A stretch of 64,000 bases of DNA. It comes from Flavobacterium psychraerolatum (GTDB lineage Bacteria; Bacteroidota; Bacteroidia; Flavobacteriales; Flavobacteriaceae). The notes under the pieces were generated by a model, which did not search any database, had not been told where the DNA came from, and worked only from the letters and a program-made list of their open reading frames with translations. The DNA is taken from NCBI RefSeq assembly GCF_025960985.1, contig NZ_JAOQMX010000010.1, positions 1-64,000 on the forward strand, written 5' to 3'. The position numbers and the translations under genes are program-made. This document shows, one piece after another, positions 17,281-25,257 of this stretch (the stretch's first letter is position 1; each line of letters begins with the position of its first letter).

Positions 17281-17430
17281 AAATCTGTGTAAATCTGTGT
17301 AAATCTGTGTTTTCGCGATAGCGACTCAGTTTCATTTGCGTCCTTTTGCGCACAGGAGTATAGCTCTAGTTAAATTATAAAAATCTGTATAAATCTGTGT
17401 TTTCGCGATAGCGAATCAGTTTCATCCGCG
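17271..17430 (+). repeat. Four AAATCTGTGT decamers and a 90-bp-spaced duplicate
   Basis: AAATCTGTGT is repeated four times without a gap at 17271-17310. The stretch from the last decamers through GTTTTCGCGATAGCGACTCAGTTTCAT recurs 90 bases later (about 17381-17430) with a few changes. An inverted piece of the same GATTCGCTATCGCGAA theme also occurs at 17022-17036, giving long potential pairing across the gap. Non-coding; its boundary reaches nearly to the pentapeptide gene stop. Confidence 0.75.
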
Positions 17431-17450
17431 TACCATAAATACATAAAGGT

Positions 17451-18020
17451 TTATTCCACAATAATGTCATGTGTAAACAGCAAGCCTTTCAGGTATTCCA
17501 TTGAGAAGACGGCTTTTTTGAGTTTGGTTCTCTTAGGGTCAATCGTGTAGTTTTTGCTGGTTGCAAAATTAGCTTTGTTGGCAACGGCTTGATCGAATTC
17601 GGCACGGTAGAGATCACATTTTTCGAAAAGAACTTCGGTGAGATCCGTTTGCATGAAGTCGACAGCTACCAAGCTGCAGTTGTTGAAAGTGGTGCCTTTC
17701 ATTTTTAAAGTATAAAACTTAGAAAAGTCCAGTATTGTATTCTTAAAATGGATTTCGAAAATAAGCTTGTCACACATAGCAAAGTTAACCTCGTTGATTT
17801 TGCAATTGTCAAAAGTTACGGTACGTAGCGCTACGTGATTGATCTTGGTTTTGTTGAAGTTACAGTTTTTAAAAGTACAGTCAATAAACGTCACAGCGGT
17901 AAAACTGCAAGCCGTAAAATTACAATTGGTAAAAACACAGGCCTCAAACTCCTTAAAATTAACTTCCTCAGTAGTGTAGATTAAGTCTTGGAAAGATTGG
18001 TCGAGGAAATACGCTAGCAT
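17451..18020 (-). CDS. Pentapeptide-repeat protein
   Basis: A 189-residue protein made almost wholly of A(N/D)LXX-type pentapeptides with a phenylalanine at the central position, for example CVFTNCNFTACSFTAVTF and CTFKNCNFNKTKI, forming a right-handed quadrilateral beta-helix. It has the two-block arrangement with a non-repetitive C-terminal tail (LKKAVFSMEYLKGLLF) seen in Qnr-like proteins. Related proteins can mimic DNA and protect gyrase, but most family members have unknown function, so quinolone protection is not claimed. It is cytoplasmic, with no signal peptide. It stands alone between the repeat field and a terminator. Confidence 0.87.
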   Translation of the reverse strand: MLAYFLDQSFQDLIYTTEEVNFKEFEACVFTNCNFTACSFTAVTFIDCTFKNCNFNKTKINHVALRTVTFDNCKINEVNFAMCDKLIFEIHFKNTILDFSKFYTLKMKGTTFNNCSLVAVDFMQTDLTEVLFEKCDLYRAEFDQAVANKANFATSKNYTIDPKRTKLKKAVFSMEYLKGLLFTHDIIVE

Positions 18021-18154
18021 GGATTTTTTTTGTAAAAGTACTAAATAGAACGGACTCTTATCACATCATTTTTTACAATTTCTACAAAGTGGTTTAGGAG
18101 GTGGTGCAGCTTTAGAAGAATCGGAAAAAGTCTGAATTCAACTGTTCGTAAATT

Positions 18155-18190
18155 AAAAAAGGGATGCTGTTGCAGTAACAGCATCCCTTT
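18155..18190 (-). terminator. Rho-independent terminator of the glycosyltransferase gene
   Basis: On the minus strand a perfect 14-bp stem around GGGATGCTGTT with a short loop is followed by a run of six T. It lies 24 bases after the stop of the glycogen-synthase-like gene. Confidence 0.85.
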
Positions 18191-18213
18191 CGAATATAAA
18201 AATGAAGCTTTGA

Positions 18214-19440
18214 TTATGCTTTTTCTTTTTCGAAATTATTAATGACTTCTTGGTAATAGTCAAAGGTCGTTTTTGCTATCGATTCCCAACTAAAGATTTT
18301 CAAAACACGTTCTCTTCCTGCTTTCCCCATTTTGGTGGCTAGTGCTTCGTCGTCTAACAATACATTAATTTTTTGAGCAAATGCTTTCTGGAATTCTTCT
18401 GGATGAGTAGGGTTGAAGTCGGTTCTCGATTTACTTTCTAACGGAATCAAATAACCGGTTTCGCCTTCCACAATAATCTCCGGAATTCCGCCTACGTGAC
18501 TTCCTACTACGGGAGTTTCACAAGACATAGCTTCCAGATTTATAATTCCAAACGGCTCGTACAAGGACGGGCACGCAAATACACGTGCTTGGCTGTATAG
18601 AATTTTTATTTTTTCACGTGGTAGCATTTCTGAAATTAGAATTACTCCATCGCGGGTTGCTTTTAGCTCGGTAATTAATTGCTCAGTTTCGGCAGCGATT
18701 TCGGGTGTATCAGGTGCTCCTGCACACAATACGATTTGACACTCTTTATTGAAATATTTGGCCGCCGAAATCAATTGTGAGATTCCTTTTTGACGCGTAA
18801 TACGCCCCACAAATAGCACAAACGGAATGTTTGGATCAATTCCGAGTTCTCTCAACAAGTCATTGTCTGTGGTTGGTTTATAAAATTCAGGATCGATTCC
18901 GTTATGGATTACAGTAACTTTATTTGGATCTACGCCGTAAGCTTCGACCACATCTTCTTTCATTTGTTCACTTACCGCAATAATTCCGTCGGCGGTGTTG
19001 TAGGCATTATTTTCGATCCAACGAGACAAGAAATAACCATTTCCTAGTTGTTCCACTTTCCAAGGGCGGTGCGTTTCTAGACTGTGGGTAGTCAAAATCA
19101 AGGGTACTTGTAGCAGCTCGCGCGTCATAATTCCTGCCAGGTGCGTGTACCAAGTATGACAATGAATAATATCGGCCTCTGGTGTAGCTTGTGACATCTC
19201 AACGTTTCTACTCAAATTGTGAAACATCTTGATATGTGAATTTTTTTCGTCTTTTGGATTGGTGAGACACGAATCGATTCCTTGAACGTGAAGATTTTCT
19301 TCGACTACTTTTTGGTCTCCGAAACATCGAACTTCTACTTGTCCTAGTTTTATAAGTTCTTGGCTTAGAAAATCGATGTGTACACCAGCACCACCGTAAA
19401 TGTTGGGTGGGAATTCATTTGTAAAAAGTGCTATTTTCAT
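18214..19440 (-). CDS. GT4 glycosyltransferase, actinobacterial-type glycogen synthase-like
   Basis: A 408-residue two-domain (GT-B) enzyme of family GT4. The N-terminal FTNEFPPNIYGGAGVH (6-21) and HCHTWYTHLAG (93-103) and the C-terminal FVGRITRQKG (210-219) and SLYEPFGIINLEAMSCETPVVG spread over 292-313 match the GlgA/GlgM type of actinobacteria better than the GT5 type of E. coli. It would transfer glucose from a nucleotide sugar or maltosyl donor to alpha-glucan. No glgB or glgC lies next to it here. It is monocistronic, with its own terminator. Confidence 0.82.
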   Translation of the reverse strand: MKIALFTNEFPPNIYGGAGVHIDFLSQELIKLGQVEVRCFGDQKVVEENLHVQGIDSCLTNPKDEKNSHIKMFHNLSRNVEMSQATPEADIIHCHTWYTHLAGIMTRELLQVPLILTTHSLETHRPWKVEQLGNGYFLSRWIENNAYNTADGIIAVSEQMKEDVVEAYGVDPNKVTVIHNGIDPEFYKPTTDNDLLRELGIDPNIPFVLFVGRITRQKGISQLISAAKYFNKECQIVLCAGAPDTPEIAAETEQLITELKATRDGVILISEMLPREKIKILYSQARVFACPSLYEPFGIINLEAMSCETPVVGSHVGGIPEIIVEGETGYLIPLESKSRTDFNPTHPEEFQKAFAQKINVLLDDEALATKMGKAGRERVLKIFSWESIAKTTFDYYQEVINNFEKEKA

Positions 19441-19696
19441 TTTGAAATTTTTTATGTAATTGGTAGTCTCTAGTTTGTAAAATAAAATGACGAAAAGCTT
19501 TCAAATCGACAAAGAACAAAAATTCTTTATTTTACTAAAGTAGGAAATAATTAATATAAAACAGATATTCAATTAGCATTTATGCAAATGTTTTAACAAA
19601 ATTAAGGTTGTTTTGTTTTTGAAGATTATATTTTTTGAACTCTCAGTTCATGATGAAATACTTAGTTGAAAATACAAATGAGTAAAAAGTAAGCTT

Positions 19697-20815
19697 CTAA
19701 TCCCTAAACGTAATTGTAAATTTTGCTCCTCCGTTAATAGTACTCTCTAATTTAATTTTACCTCCTAAGTCGGTTATATGATTGTATACTAAATATAATC
19801 CTATACCATTACTATCAGAATTATTGTTGAATTTTTGGTGTAAACCAAAAATCTTCTCTCCAACTTTTTCCATATCAAAGCCAATTCCGTTATCAGAAAT
19901 TATAAGTTGTTTTCTACCATCATTTATTTGAGTATAAATAGAAATTACCGGAAATACATCAGGTTTTGAGTATTTAATGGAATTGGTTATAAGATTCAAA
20001 AAGATACTTTTGAGGTGTGTTTTACTGAATGTGATTTCATGGAGTGTTGAAAAATCTACATTAAGTGTTGTTTTTGAATTATAAATAAATGAGCTGATAG
20101 AAAAAGTTACTTCATTCAAGCTATCCTGGAAAGAGATATTTTCTACAAGAGAACTATCTTTTATTTTGTTATTAAGGACAGTTATGTAATCATTCAAAGT
20201 CTCTTTTAACCCTGTTACTGTTTCCTTAGTTATTTTTAAATATTTTATTGATTCTGGATCATTTATCTTTTTAATATCTAACAATTCAAAAATGCTAATC
20301 ATATTGTTCACTGGAGATCTTAAATCATGTGCGGCAGCGTAAGTTAATTGTTTATAGTCGTTAACTATTTGATTTAATTTGATCAAATGAATATCACGCT
20401 CTTCTTCGAGTTGTTTTTTATAGGTAATATTTTTGGCAATGGCAAAAATATGTTCTTGATTTTGAACAGGAATAGAGGTCCATAGTAACCATACAATTCG
20501 TCCACTTTTGGTTACGTATCTATTTTCATAGTTGATTAAATGATTTTGATCTTTAATAGATTTTCGCACCATTAAAGTTGTATTGAGATCATCTTGGTAA
20601 ACAAAATGATTAATGGGCTTGGCCTTCAATTCTTCTTCGGTATATTCTAATAAGTTACAAACTGCGGGATTTATTTTTTTAAAGTAGCCATCAAAACCAG
20701 AAATACATAGTAAATCTGGAGACAGATTGAAAAAATCCTCAAAGGTAGCTTTGGTCTCAAAATTTGTTTTTGATGTTTTAGTAGAAACACTAGTCATCAT
20801 TTTTCTCACTCTCAT
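19697..20815 (-). CDS. PAS-domain sensor histidine kinase
   Basis: A 372-residue soluble kinase. A PAS domain spans about 26-135 (FFNLSPDLLCISGFDGYFKKINP...), followed by a short linker helix, a HisKA-like dimerisation region with AAAHDLRSPVNNM (161-173, phospho-acceptor His163) and a HATPase domain with ITNSIKYS, SDNGIGFD and NGIGLYLV motifs. No membrane segment is present, so it senses an internal signal. No response regulator is adjacent. Start codons at 20800 and 20797 are also possible. The H-box closely resembles that of the kinase at the right edge of the window. Confidence 0.9.
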   Translation of the reverse strand: MRVRKMMTSVSTKTSKTNFETKATFEDFFNLSPDLLCISGFDGYFKKINPAVCNLLEYTEEELKAKPINHFVYQDDLNTTLMVRKSIKDQNHLINYENRYVTKSGRIVWLLWTSIPVQNQEHIFAIAKNITYKKQLEEERDIHLIKLNQIVNDYKQLTYAAAHDLRSPVNNMISIFELLDIKKINDPESIKYLKITKETVTGLKETLNDYITVLNNKIKDSSLVENISFQDSLNEVTFSISSFIYNSKTTLNVDFSTLHEITFSKTHLKSIFLNLITNSIKYSKPDVFPVISIYTQINDGRKQLIISDNGIGFDMEKVGEKIFGLHQKFNNNSDSNGIGLYLVYNHITDLGGKIKLESTINGGAKFTITFRD

Positions 20816-21126
20816 CCGCTATGAAATTTTTTTAAGTAACAAATGTTTAACTTAATCTGATAAAAAAAAATGAACTGTAATGTATTCATCACAATATAAC
20901 GACACGGATAAATTGAGTAATAGAAAAGTATCCTTAAGCAGGTAGGTACTATTACGGATATAATTTTCTAGCGAGTCAACTTATTGCATAGTAATATGAT
21001 ACTGCTAAATTATACCAAAATACCTTATAAAATAGCAGGAGTACTGTTTTTTTTATAAGGTATTAAAGTTTTTACAAATAATGTAAAATTCACAAAATCT
21101 TCTGAGTATAATGAAAATTTAAGTCG
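20816..21126. other. 311-base gap with a 14-bp perfect inverted repeat
   Basis: No gene is visible. At 21019-21032 and 21051-21064 the sequence AATACCTTATAAAA and its exact reverse complement form a stem with an 18-base loop. It lies about 60 bases after the stop of the minus-strand outer-membrane gene, so it may act as an AT-rich terminator for the kdsA operon. Confidence 0.5.
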
Positions 21127-21975
21127 TTAAACTTTAAAAATTCCACCAATAGCAATGATTCTTTGAAAAAAGAAAAAATCTTGTGAAGCTCTATCGGCTG
21201 CACTTACAGTTGTGCGTATGTCTTGCATGTTGATATAACCTCCTTTGAGCTCACCTTGGATGTAAAAATGTTTGAAAAAAGTAACATTTAGTCCTGCCTT
21301 AAGCGAGGTTCCGTAACCAGAAACATGAAAATCATCATGACGGTCTTTACCTAATAAAGTTGTATTTGTTTTTGGGTACAGAACACCAACGCCAACTCCT
21401 TCGGTAAGGTTAATTTGAATTTTATCTGTATTTCCTATTCTAAATAATTTTGAAATATCATCGTGACGTGAAAACTCTGTGTTTATATAGTTTAAGCCAT
21501 CGGTATGCTCGTATTTCAAGAATTTTTCTGTTAGCAATACTTGATTTGGATTTCCAATTACTGTTTCACCATAGGTTCCTTTGTTAGGATAATATCCATT
21601 AATATCAGCAACACGATCTTGAGCCATTACATATTTCATGTGGTCAAGTCCTAGTGCAATACTGTAATGATCACTAATAAAGTAACCCATCCTGAAATTG
21701 GTTTGCGGAATCGTCATTCTTCCTGGGTTGATGTAATCCACATGCCACCCTTTTGGTTTGTCGTTTGCTTGCACATCATATAAGGTAAAATTATAATCAG
21801 CTCCTTTAAAAGTTATATCCGACTTGGTATAACTTTCTCTATTTCCTCCCCATGACACAAAGAATTTTCCTTTATTGTGTGCCGTATATTTTTCTTGTAA
21901 TTTAATTTCTTGAGCACTTAATGTGTTCACAAACATAAGGCCGACTAAGCCAAGATAAGCGGTAATTTTTTTCAA
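21127..21975 (-). CDS. Outer-membrane beta-barrel-like protein
   Basis: A 282-residue protein with a clear signal peptide (MKKITAYLGLVGLMFVNTLSAQ, cleavage after about residue 21). The mature part has alternating hydrophobic and aromatic strands (FFVSWGGNRESY, FRMGYFISDHYSIALGLDHMKY, GTSLKAGLNVTFFKHFYIQGELKGGYI) and ends IIAIGGIFKV, a usual pattern for outer-membrane barrels. I do not recognise the specific family. It begins 10 bases after the kdsA stop, so it is probably co-transcribed with lipopolysaccharide synthesis, and a surface role is plausible. Confidence 0.75.
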   Translation of the reverse strand: MKKITAYLGLVGLMFVNTLSAQEIKLQEKYTAHNKGKFFVSWGGNRESYTKSDITFKGADYNFTLYDVQANDKPKGWHVDYINPGRMTIPQTNFRMGYFISDHYSIALGLDHMKYVMAQDRVADINGYYPNKGTYGETVIGNPNQVLLTEKFLKYEHTDGLNYINTEFSRHDDISKLFRIGNTDKIQINLTEGVGVGVLYPKTNTTLLGKDRHDDFHVSGYGTSLKAGLNVTFFKHFYIQGELKGGYINMQDIRTTVSAADRASQDFFFFQRIIAIGGIFKV

Positions 21976-21985
21976 TGTAATGTAA

Positions 21986-22804
21986 TTAAAATGAATTTAT
22001 GGTTTTTCTAATAGCAACAAGCTTTGTCATCAAAGCTTCAAAATAATCAAGGTGCAACATATTAGCACCATCACTTTTTGCATTCGCAGGGTCAAAATGA
22101 GTTTCAATAAAAATTCCGTCAACACCAACTGCTATACCTGCTTTGGCTACTGTTTCGATCATATCGGGTCTTCCTCCTGTTACACCAGCTGTTTGGTTGG
22201 GTTGTTGCAAGGAGTGTGTAACGTCTAGAACTGTCGTAGCGTATTGTTGCATGGTTGGAATCCCTCTATAATCTACAATCATGTCTTGATACCCAAACAT
22301 CGTTCCTCTATCGGTAACCATAACATTTTGGTTATTACAATCTAGTACTTTTTGCACTGCATGTTTCATGCTCTCCGGACTCATAAATTGTCCTTTCTTC
22401 AGGTTTACTGTTCTTCCTGTATTGGCAGCCGCAACGACCAAGTCAGTTTGACGAACCAAGAAAGCTGGAATTTGCAAAATGTCAACATATTGCGCAGCCA
22501 AATCTGCATCTTCATTAGTGTGGATATCTGTCACTGTAGGGACATGAAAAGTCTCTGATATTTTTCTTAGAATTTTCAATGCTTTTTCATCTCCAATACC
22601 AGAGAAGCTATCAATTCTAGAACGGTTTGCCTTTTTAAAAGATCCTTTAAAAACAAAAGGAATTTCTAATTTATCGGTAATACCAATTAGTTTTTCTGCA
22701 ATTCTCAATGCCATTTCTTCTCCTTCGATGGCACAAGGACCAGCCAATAAAAAGAAGTTTCCACTTTCAGTATGTTTGATTTGAGCGATTTGTTTGATGT
22801 TCAT
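21986..22804 (-). CDS. kdsA: 3-deoxy-8-phosphooctulonate synthase (Kdo-8-P synthase)
   Basis: A 272-residue aldolase-type barrel that condenses phosphoenolpyruvate and arabinose-5-phosphate to Kdo-8-phosphate for the LPS inner core. Motifs are LAGPCAIEGEE (20-30), FKGSFKKANRSRIDSFSGIG, KKGQFMSPESMKHA, VTDRGTMFGYQDMIVD and ETHFDPANAKSDGANML. Cys24 in GPCAIE, with the downstream DPANAKSDG, indicates the metal-dependent class seen in Aquifex, in contrast to E. coli, which has an asparagine there. A -7 box (TACCTTTG) lies just upstream of the start. It heads a two-gene unit with the outer-membrane protein. Confidence 0.95.
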   Translation of the reverse strand: MNIKQIAQIKHTESGNFFLLAGPCAIEGEEMALRIAEKLIGITDKLEIPFVFKGSFKKANRSRIDSFSGIGDEKALKILRKISETFHVPTVTDIHTNEDADLAAQYVDILQIPAFLVRQTDLVVAAANTGRTVNLKKGQFMSPESMKHAVQKVLDCNNQNVMVTDRGTMFGYQDMIVDYRGIPTMQQYATTVLDVTHSLQQPNQTAGVTGGRPDMIETVAKAGIAVGVDGIFIETHFDPANAKSDGANMLHLDYFEALMTKLVAIRKTINSF

Positions 22805-22828
22805 AAGGTATGATTTATTATAAAGTGC

Positions 22829-22836
22829 AAAGGTAA
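22829..22836 (-). promoter_or_regulatory. -7 box (TACCTTTG) upstream of kdsA
   Basis: A perfect TAnnTTTG on the minus strand, about 25 bases before the kdsA ATG. No clear -33 TTG is seen at the right distance. Confidence 0.45.
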
Positions 22837-23003
22837 TTGGATTTCCGTTTTACTCTTTAGGAATTAACGTTTATTTAATGCGTGATTGGCTAGTTATTTT
22901 TACAGAATCATGTACTTTGTCAGAATCTATTTTCAGTATCGAATCGACAGGTTTTGTAATTTTAAAATATAAGGTAGAAACTTGTACAAAGTACATTGGG
23001 TTA

Positions 23004-23450
23004 CTACTTTTTTATTGAAAGTCCCACAGGAACCATCAAATACCCTTTTTCATAAATATTCAAATACAACTGAATTGGTTTTTTCAGTCCTTCCCATTTC
23101 AATTCATATACATCCAAAAAACCAGCTCCCATTCCACTCCTTTTAGTAGGGAAGGGGCAGCAGCTTTCAACTTTTGAATAGCTTATTTTTTCTCCTTTTG
23201 GTCCCGCCAATGCATTAAGGTATCGCACCGCATTGATAGTATCATTGTTGGTATTGATATAAAAAACATTTACAGGAAAGTCATTGTCATACCCATATCT
23301 TTTGTCATGGCTATAGTTCTCGAGAACAAATCTATTATAGGTACTTAATCTAGGTGAAGGAGCATTGTCATCTACGTTTTTTAAGGTAGATTTAGTACTA
23401 ACACAAGAGATAATGGTTAAACTTAATAGCGAAAAGAGACATTTTTTCAT
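23004..23450 (-). CDS. Small lipoprotein near kdsA (unknown function)
   Basis: A 148-residue protein. The start at 23450 gives MKKCLFSLLSLTIISC, a lipoprotein signal with Cys16 as the lipidated residue; an upstream start at 23474 would put an unneeded extension before it. The mature part has RLSTYNRFVLENYSHDKRYGYD, ALAGPKGEKISY, ESCCPFPTKRSGMGAGFLDVYEL and ends MVPVGLSIKK. Relatives in flavobacteria are sometimes labelled as a Kdo-8-P aldolase, but nothing here resembles that enzyme; the label probably comes from proximity to kdsA. Function unknown. A -7 box TATCTTTG lies at 23505-23512. Confidence 0.75.
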   Translation of the reverse strand: MKKCLFSLLSLTIISCVSTKSTLKNVDDNAPSPRLSTYNRFVLENYSHDKRYGYDNDFPVNVFYINTNNDTINAVRYLNALAGPKGEKISYSKVESCCPFPTKRSGMGAGFLDVYELKWEGLKKPIQLYLNIYEKGYLMVPVGLSIKK

Positions 23451-23504
23451 ATTTGATAGCGTAAGGTAGAGCAACCCATATTAAGGTGTAGTCTATTTTG
23501 AATA

Positions 23505-23512
23505 CAAAGATA
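23505..23512 (-). promoter_or_regulatory. -7 box (TATCTTTG) for the lipoprotein gene
   Basis: TAnnTTTG match on the minus strand 55 bases before the lipoprotein start; no obvious -33 element. Confidence 0.35.
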
Positions 23513-23576
23513 ATGAGAACTTTATTTGTAGAAGTACTACTGATTATAAAATTAGAGGATTTATTAAAATTGTCCA

Positions 23577-23623
23577 ATTGTGACATATCTCACATTATGG
23601 TTTGTAAAAGCAAACTATCTTTG
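23577..23623 (+). promoter_or_regulatory. CRP/FNR-type operator and -7 box upstream of the YeeE/YedE pair
   Basis: TGTGA-N6-TCACA, the exact consensus geometry of a CRP/FNR-superfamily site, lies at 23579-23594. A perfect -7 box TATCTTTG follows at 23616-23623, and the expected transcription start is near 23629. The palindrome centre at about 23586.5 is therefore near -42, the position of a class II activator, and no -33 TTG is present. A Crp-like activator probably drives the two transporter genes. Confidence 0.6.
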
Positions 23624-23642
23624 CAATCTAAAATAAGTAACT

Positions 23643-24200
23643 ATGAATATTTTTTTTCAAACTTGGCCTTGGTATATTTCGGGTTTCATCATCGGAATGA
23701 TAATGCTAAGTTTAGTGTATTTTGGTAAATCCTTTGGTATGTCATCCAACCTACGCTCAATGTGTGCTATGGTTGGAGCTGGAAATAGAGTTCCGTTTTT
23801 TGACTTCGACTGGAAATCCCAACGTTGGAATTTATTGGTTGTCCTAGGAGCCATGCTTGGGGGTTTCGTCGGAGTCCACTTTATGAGTGACCCCACCAAT
23901 GTAAGTATAAATACCAAAACAATCGATACCTTAGCACAATTAGGAATTGATGCTCCAAACGGACAGCTAGTCCCAACAGTACTCTTTGGTAACCAAACTT
24001 TTCAAGACCCAAAAAATAGCGCAATTTTGCTTATTGGTGGCATTCTAGTTGGTTTTGGTGCTCGTTATGCTGGTGGTTGTACCTCGGGTCATGCTATCTC
24101 TGGTTTGAGTAATTTACAACTACCCTCTCTAAAAGCCGTAATCGGTTTCTTTATCGGTGGCCTTATTATGGTACACCTTTTATTTCCCTTAATTTTTTAA
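23643..24200 (+). CDS. YeeE/YedE-family sulfur (thiosulfate) transporter, first half
   Basis: A 185-residue membrane protein with about four to five hydrophobic helices. The hallmark is GGCTSGHAISGLSNL near 139-153, a cysteine-containing loop of the YeeE/YedE fold implicated in passing thiosulfate through the membrane. The N-terminus WPWYISGFIIGMIML is a transmembrane helix. The family transports sulfur-containing ions; in many Bacteroidetes it is split into two short genes, as here, with the second gene 3 bases downstream. The CRP-like site upstream suggests regulation by a Crp/Fnr protein. Confidence 0.88.
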   Translation: MNIFFQTWPWYISGFIIGMIMLSLVYFGKSFGMSSNLRSMCAMVGAGNRVPFFDFDWKSQRWNLLVVLGAMLGGFVGVHFMSDPTNVSINTKTIDTLAQLGIDAPNGQLVPTVLFGNQTFQDPKNSAILLIGGILVGFGARYAGGCTSGHAISGLSNLQLPSLKAVIGFFIGGLIMVHLLFPLIF

Positions 24201-24203
24201 ATT

Positions 24204-24617
24204 ATGAAAGTAGTCAAATATATAATTGTTGGTTTTATATTCGGAATCGTTTTAACAAAATCTGAAGCTGTTTCTTGGTACCGAATTTACGAAATGTTTC
24301 AATTTCAGTCCTTTCATATGTATGGTATCATATCTGTAGCTATACTTACAGGTAGCATCGGCCTCCAAATAATCAAACGCAAAGACATCAAAGACATTGA
24401 TGGATTACACATCGAAATCCCAAATAAAGAAGCTGGAAACTACCGTTACTGGATTGGAGGAATAATTTTTGGAATGGGTTGGGGATTGGTTGGTTCTTGT
24501 CCAGGGCCAATTTTTATTCTACTAGGAGCAGGGTTTTATACGATTGCAATCGTATTAATTGGCGCCATGATAGGTACTTTTCTATACGGACTAATCAAAA
24601 ATAAGTTACCCCATTAA
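24204..24617 (+). CDS. YeeE/YedE-family sulfur transporter, second half
   Basis: A 137-residue membrane protein with four helices. It carries GMGWGLVGSCPGPIFILLGAG, with the cysteine-containing SCPGP motif equivalent to the second cysteine loop of the YeeE fold. It begins 3 bases after the preceding half-transporter, so the two are almost certainly translated together and form one pore. It is followed by a dispersed repeat and a strong bidirectional terminator. Confidence 0.87.
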   Translation: MKVVKYIIVGFIFGIVLTKSEAVSWYRIYEMFQFQSFHMYGIISVAILTGSIGLQIIKRKDIKDIDGLHIEIPNKEAGNYRYWIGGIIFGMGWGLVGSCPGPIFILLGAGFYTIAIVLIGAMIGTFLYGLIKNKLPH

Positions 24618-24649
24618 TGCAAATAAAATAAGTAAAATTGGTAGAGCTT

Positions 24650-24758
24650 GGGCGTGCCCCTCCGTAAAAACTGCGGGTCGAGCTATACGTTGCAAGTTCT
24701 CAACCAGTTCCGCTATCGCTGCACTTGTTTGCGGGCTTTACACTTCTATCTCTCACGC
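24650..24758 (+). repeat. Dispersed ~110-bp repeat, copy B
   Basis: Same ends as copy A: GGGCGTGCCCCTCCG at the left, CTATCTCTCACGC at the right, with CGGGTCGAGCTATACG and CCGCTATCGCTGCAC in the middle. It lies directly after the YeeE/YedE pair and before the terminator. Confidence 0.7.
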
Positions 24759-24772
24759 AAAACCCAATAGCC

Positions 24773-24809
24773 AAAAAAAAAGCATTCTCGAACGAGAATG
24801 CTTTTTTTT
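24773..24809. terminator. Bidirectional terminator between YeeE/YedE and clpS
   Basis: A perfect 10-bp stem AGCATTCTCG/CGAGAATGCT with a 2-base loop, flanked by an A-run on the left and a T-run on the right, so it works for both converging transcripts. Confidence 0.88.
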
Positions 24810-24871
24810 ACTTTAGTTCAAAATAGGATTCTAAATAACCTTTATAATATAGACCAAAAAAATCTGTCAAA

Positions 24872-24916
24872 TCGAGCGTTGTCGAACATTAATGTGTACT
24901 TCTCGCCGTTATTCGA
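24872..24916. repeat. Degenerate TCGAGCG-type inverted repeat
   Basis: TCGAGCGTTGTCGA at 24872-24885 faces TCTCGCCGTTATTCGA at 24901-24916. It looks like a decayed copy of the TCGAG...CTCGA palindromic repeats found between genes in Bacteroidetes. The gap 24618-24939 holds nothing else besides the repeat and terminator listed separately. Confidence 0.35.
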
Positions 24917-24939
24917 ATTATTTTATATAAGTATTAGTA

Positions 24940-25215
24940 TTATACTATTTCAGCACTAATTCCAGCTTCCAATAATTGTAAGCATTGTGGTTTCAATTTC
25001 TTCAAAGGACCCGTTTTTACAGTACACTTTCCATTGTAGTGTACAATAAGAGAACATTGCTCGGCTTGTTCGGGAGTATGTTCACAAACTCTAATCAAGG
25101 TATCAATAACGTGGTCAAATGTATTTACGTCGTCATTGTAGACAACAATCTCGTTGTTTAAAGTAGGTACTTCTTTCAGACTTACTTTTTCTCTTATTTT
25201 TTCTTTAGTACTCAT
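24940..25215 (-). CDS. clpS: ATP-dependent Clp protease adaptor ClpS
   Basis: A 91-residue adaptor of normal size. The core VVYNDDVNTFDHVIDTLIRV (24-43) has the DDxxTxxHV pattern that contacts N-degron substrates, followed by the AEQCSLIVHYNGKCTVKTG region that docks on the ClpA/ClpC N-domain. It delivers N-end-rule substrates to the Clp protease in the cytoplasm. It lies 42 bases after prmA on the same strand, a pairing found across Flavobacteriaceae. Confidence 0.95.
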   Translation of the reverse strand: MSTKEKIREKVSLKEVPTLNNEIVVYNDDVNTFDHVIDTLIRVCEHTPEQAEQCSLIVHYNGKCTVKTGPLKKLKPQCLQLLEAGISAEIV

Positions 25216-25257
25216 TTTGATTTTTTTTTTGTACTGGTGATGAATAAATAGCGAACT

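Noticed and set aside
17146..17430. Repeat field considered as a CRISPR array
   Set aside because: The units are tandem or nearly so, 10 or 67 bases long, without unique spacers, and no cas genes are near.
22913..22994. GTACTTTGT ... ACAAAGTAC inverted pair between kdsA and the lipoprotein gene
   Set aside because: The 9-bp arms are 64 bases apart with no further pairing, which is within chance for AT-rich DNA.
23004..23450. Lipoprotein considered as a Kdo-8-phosphate synthase-related enzyme
   Set aside because: No barrel motif is present; only its closeness to kdsA suggests the name.
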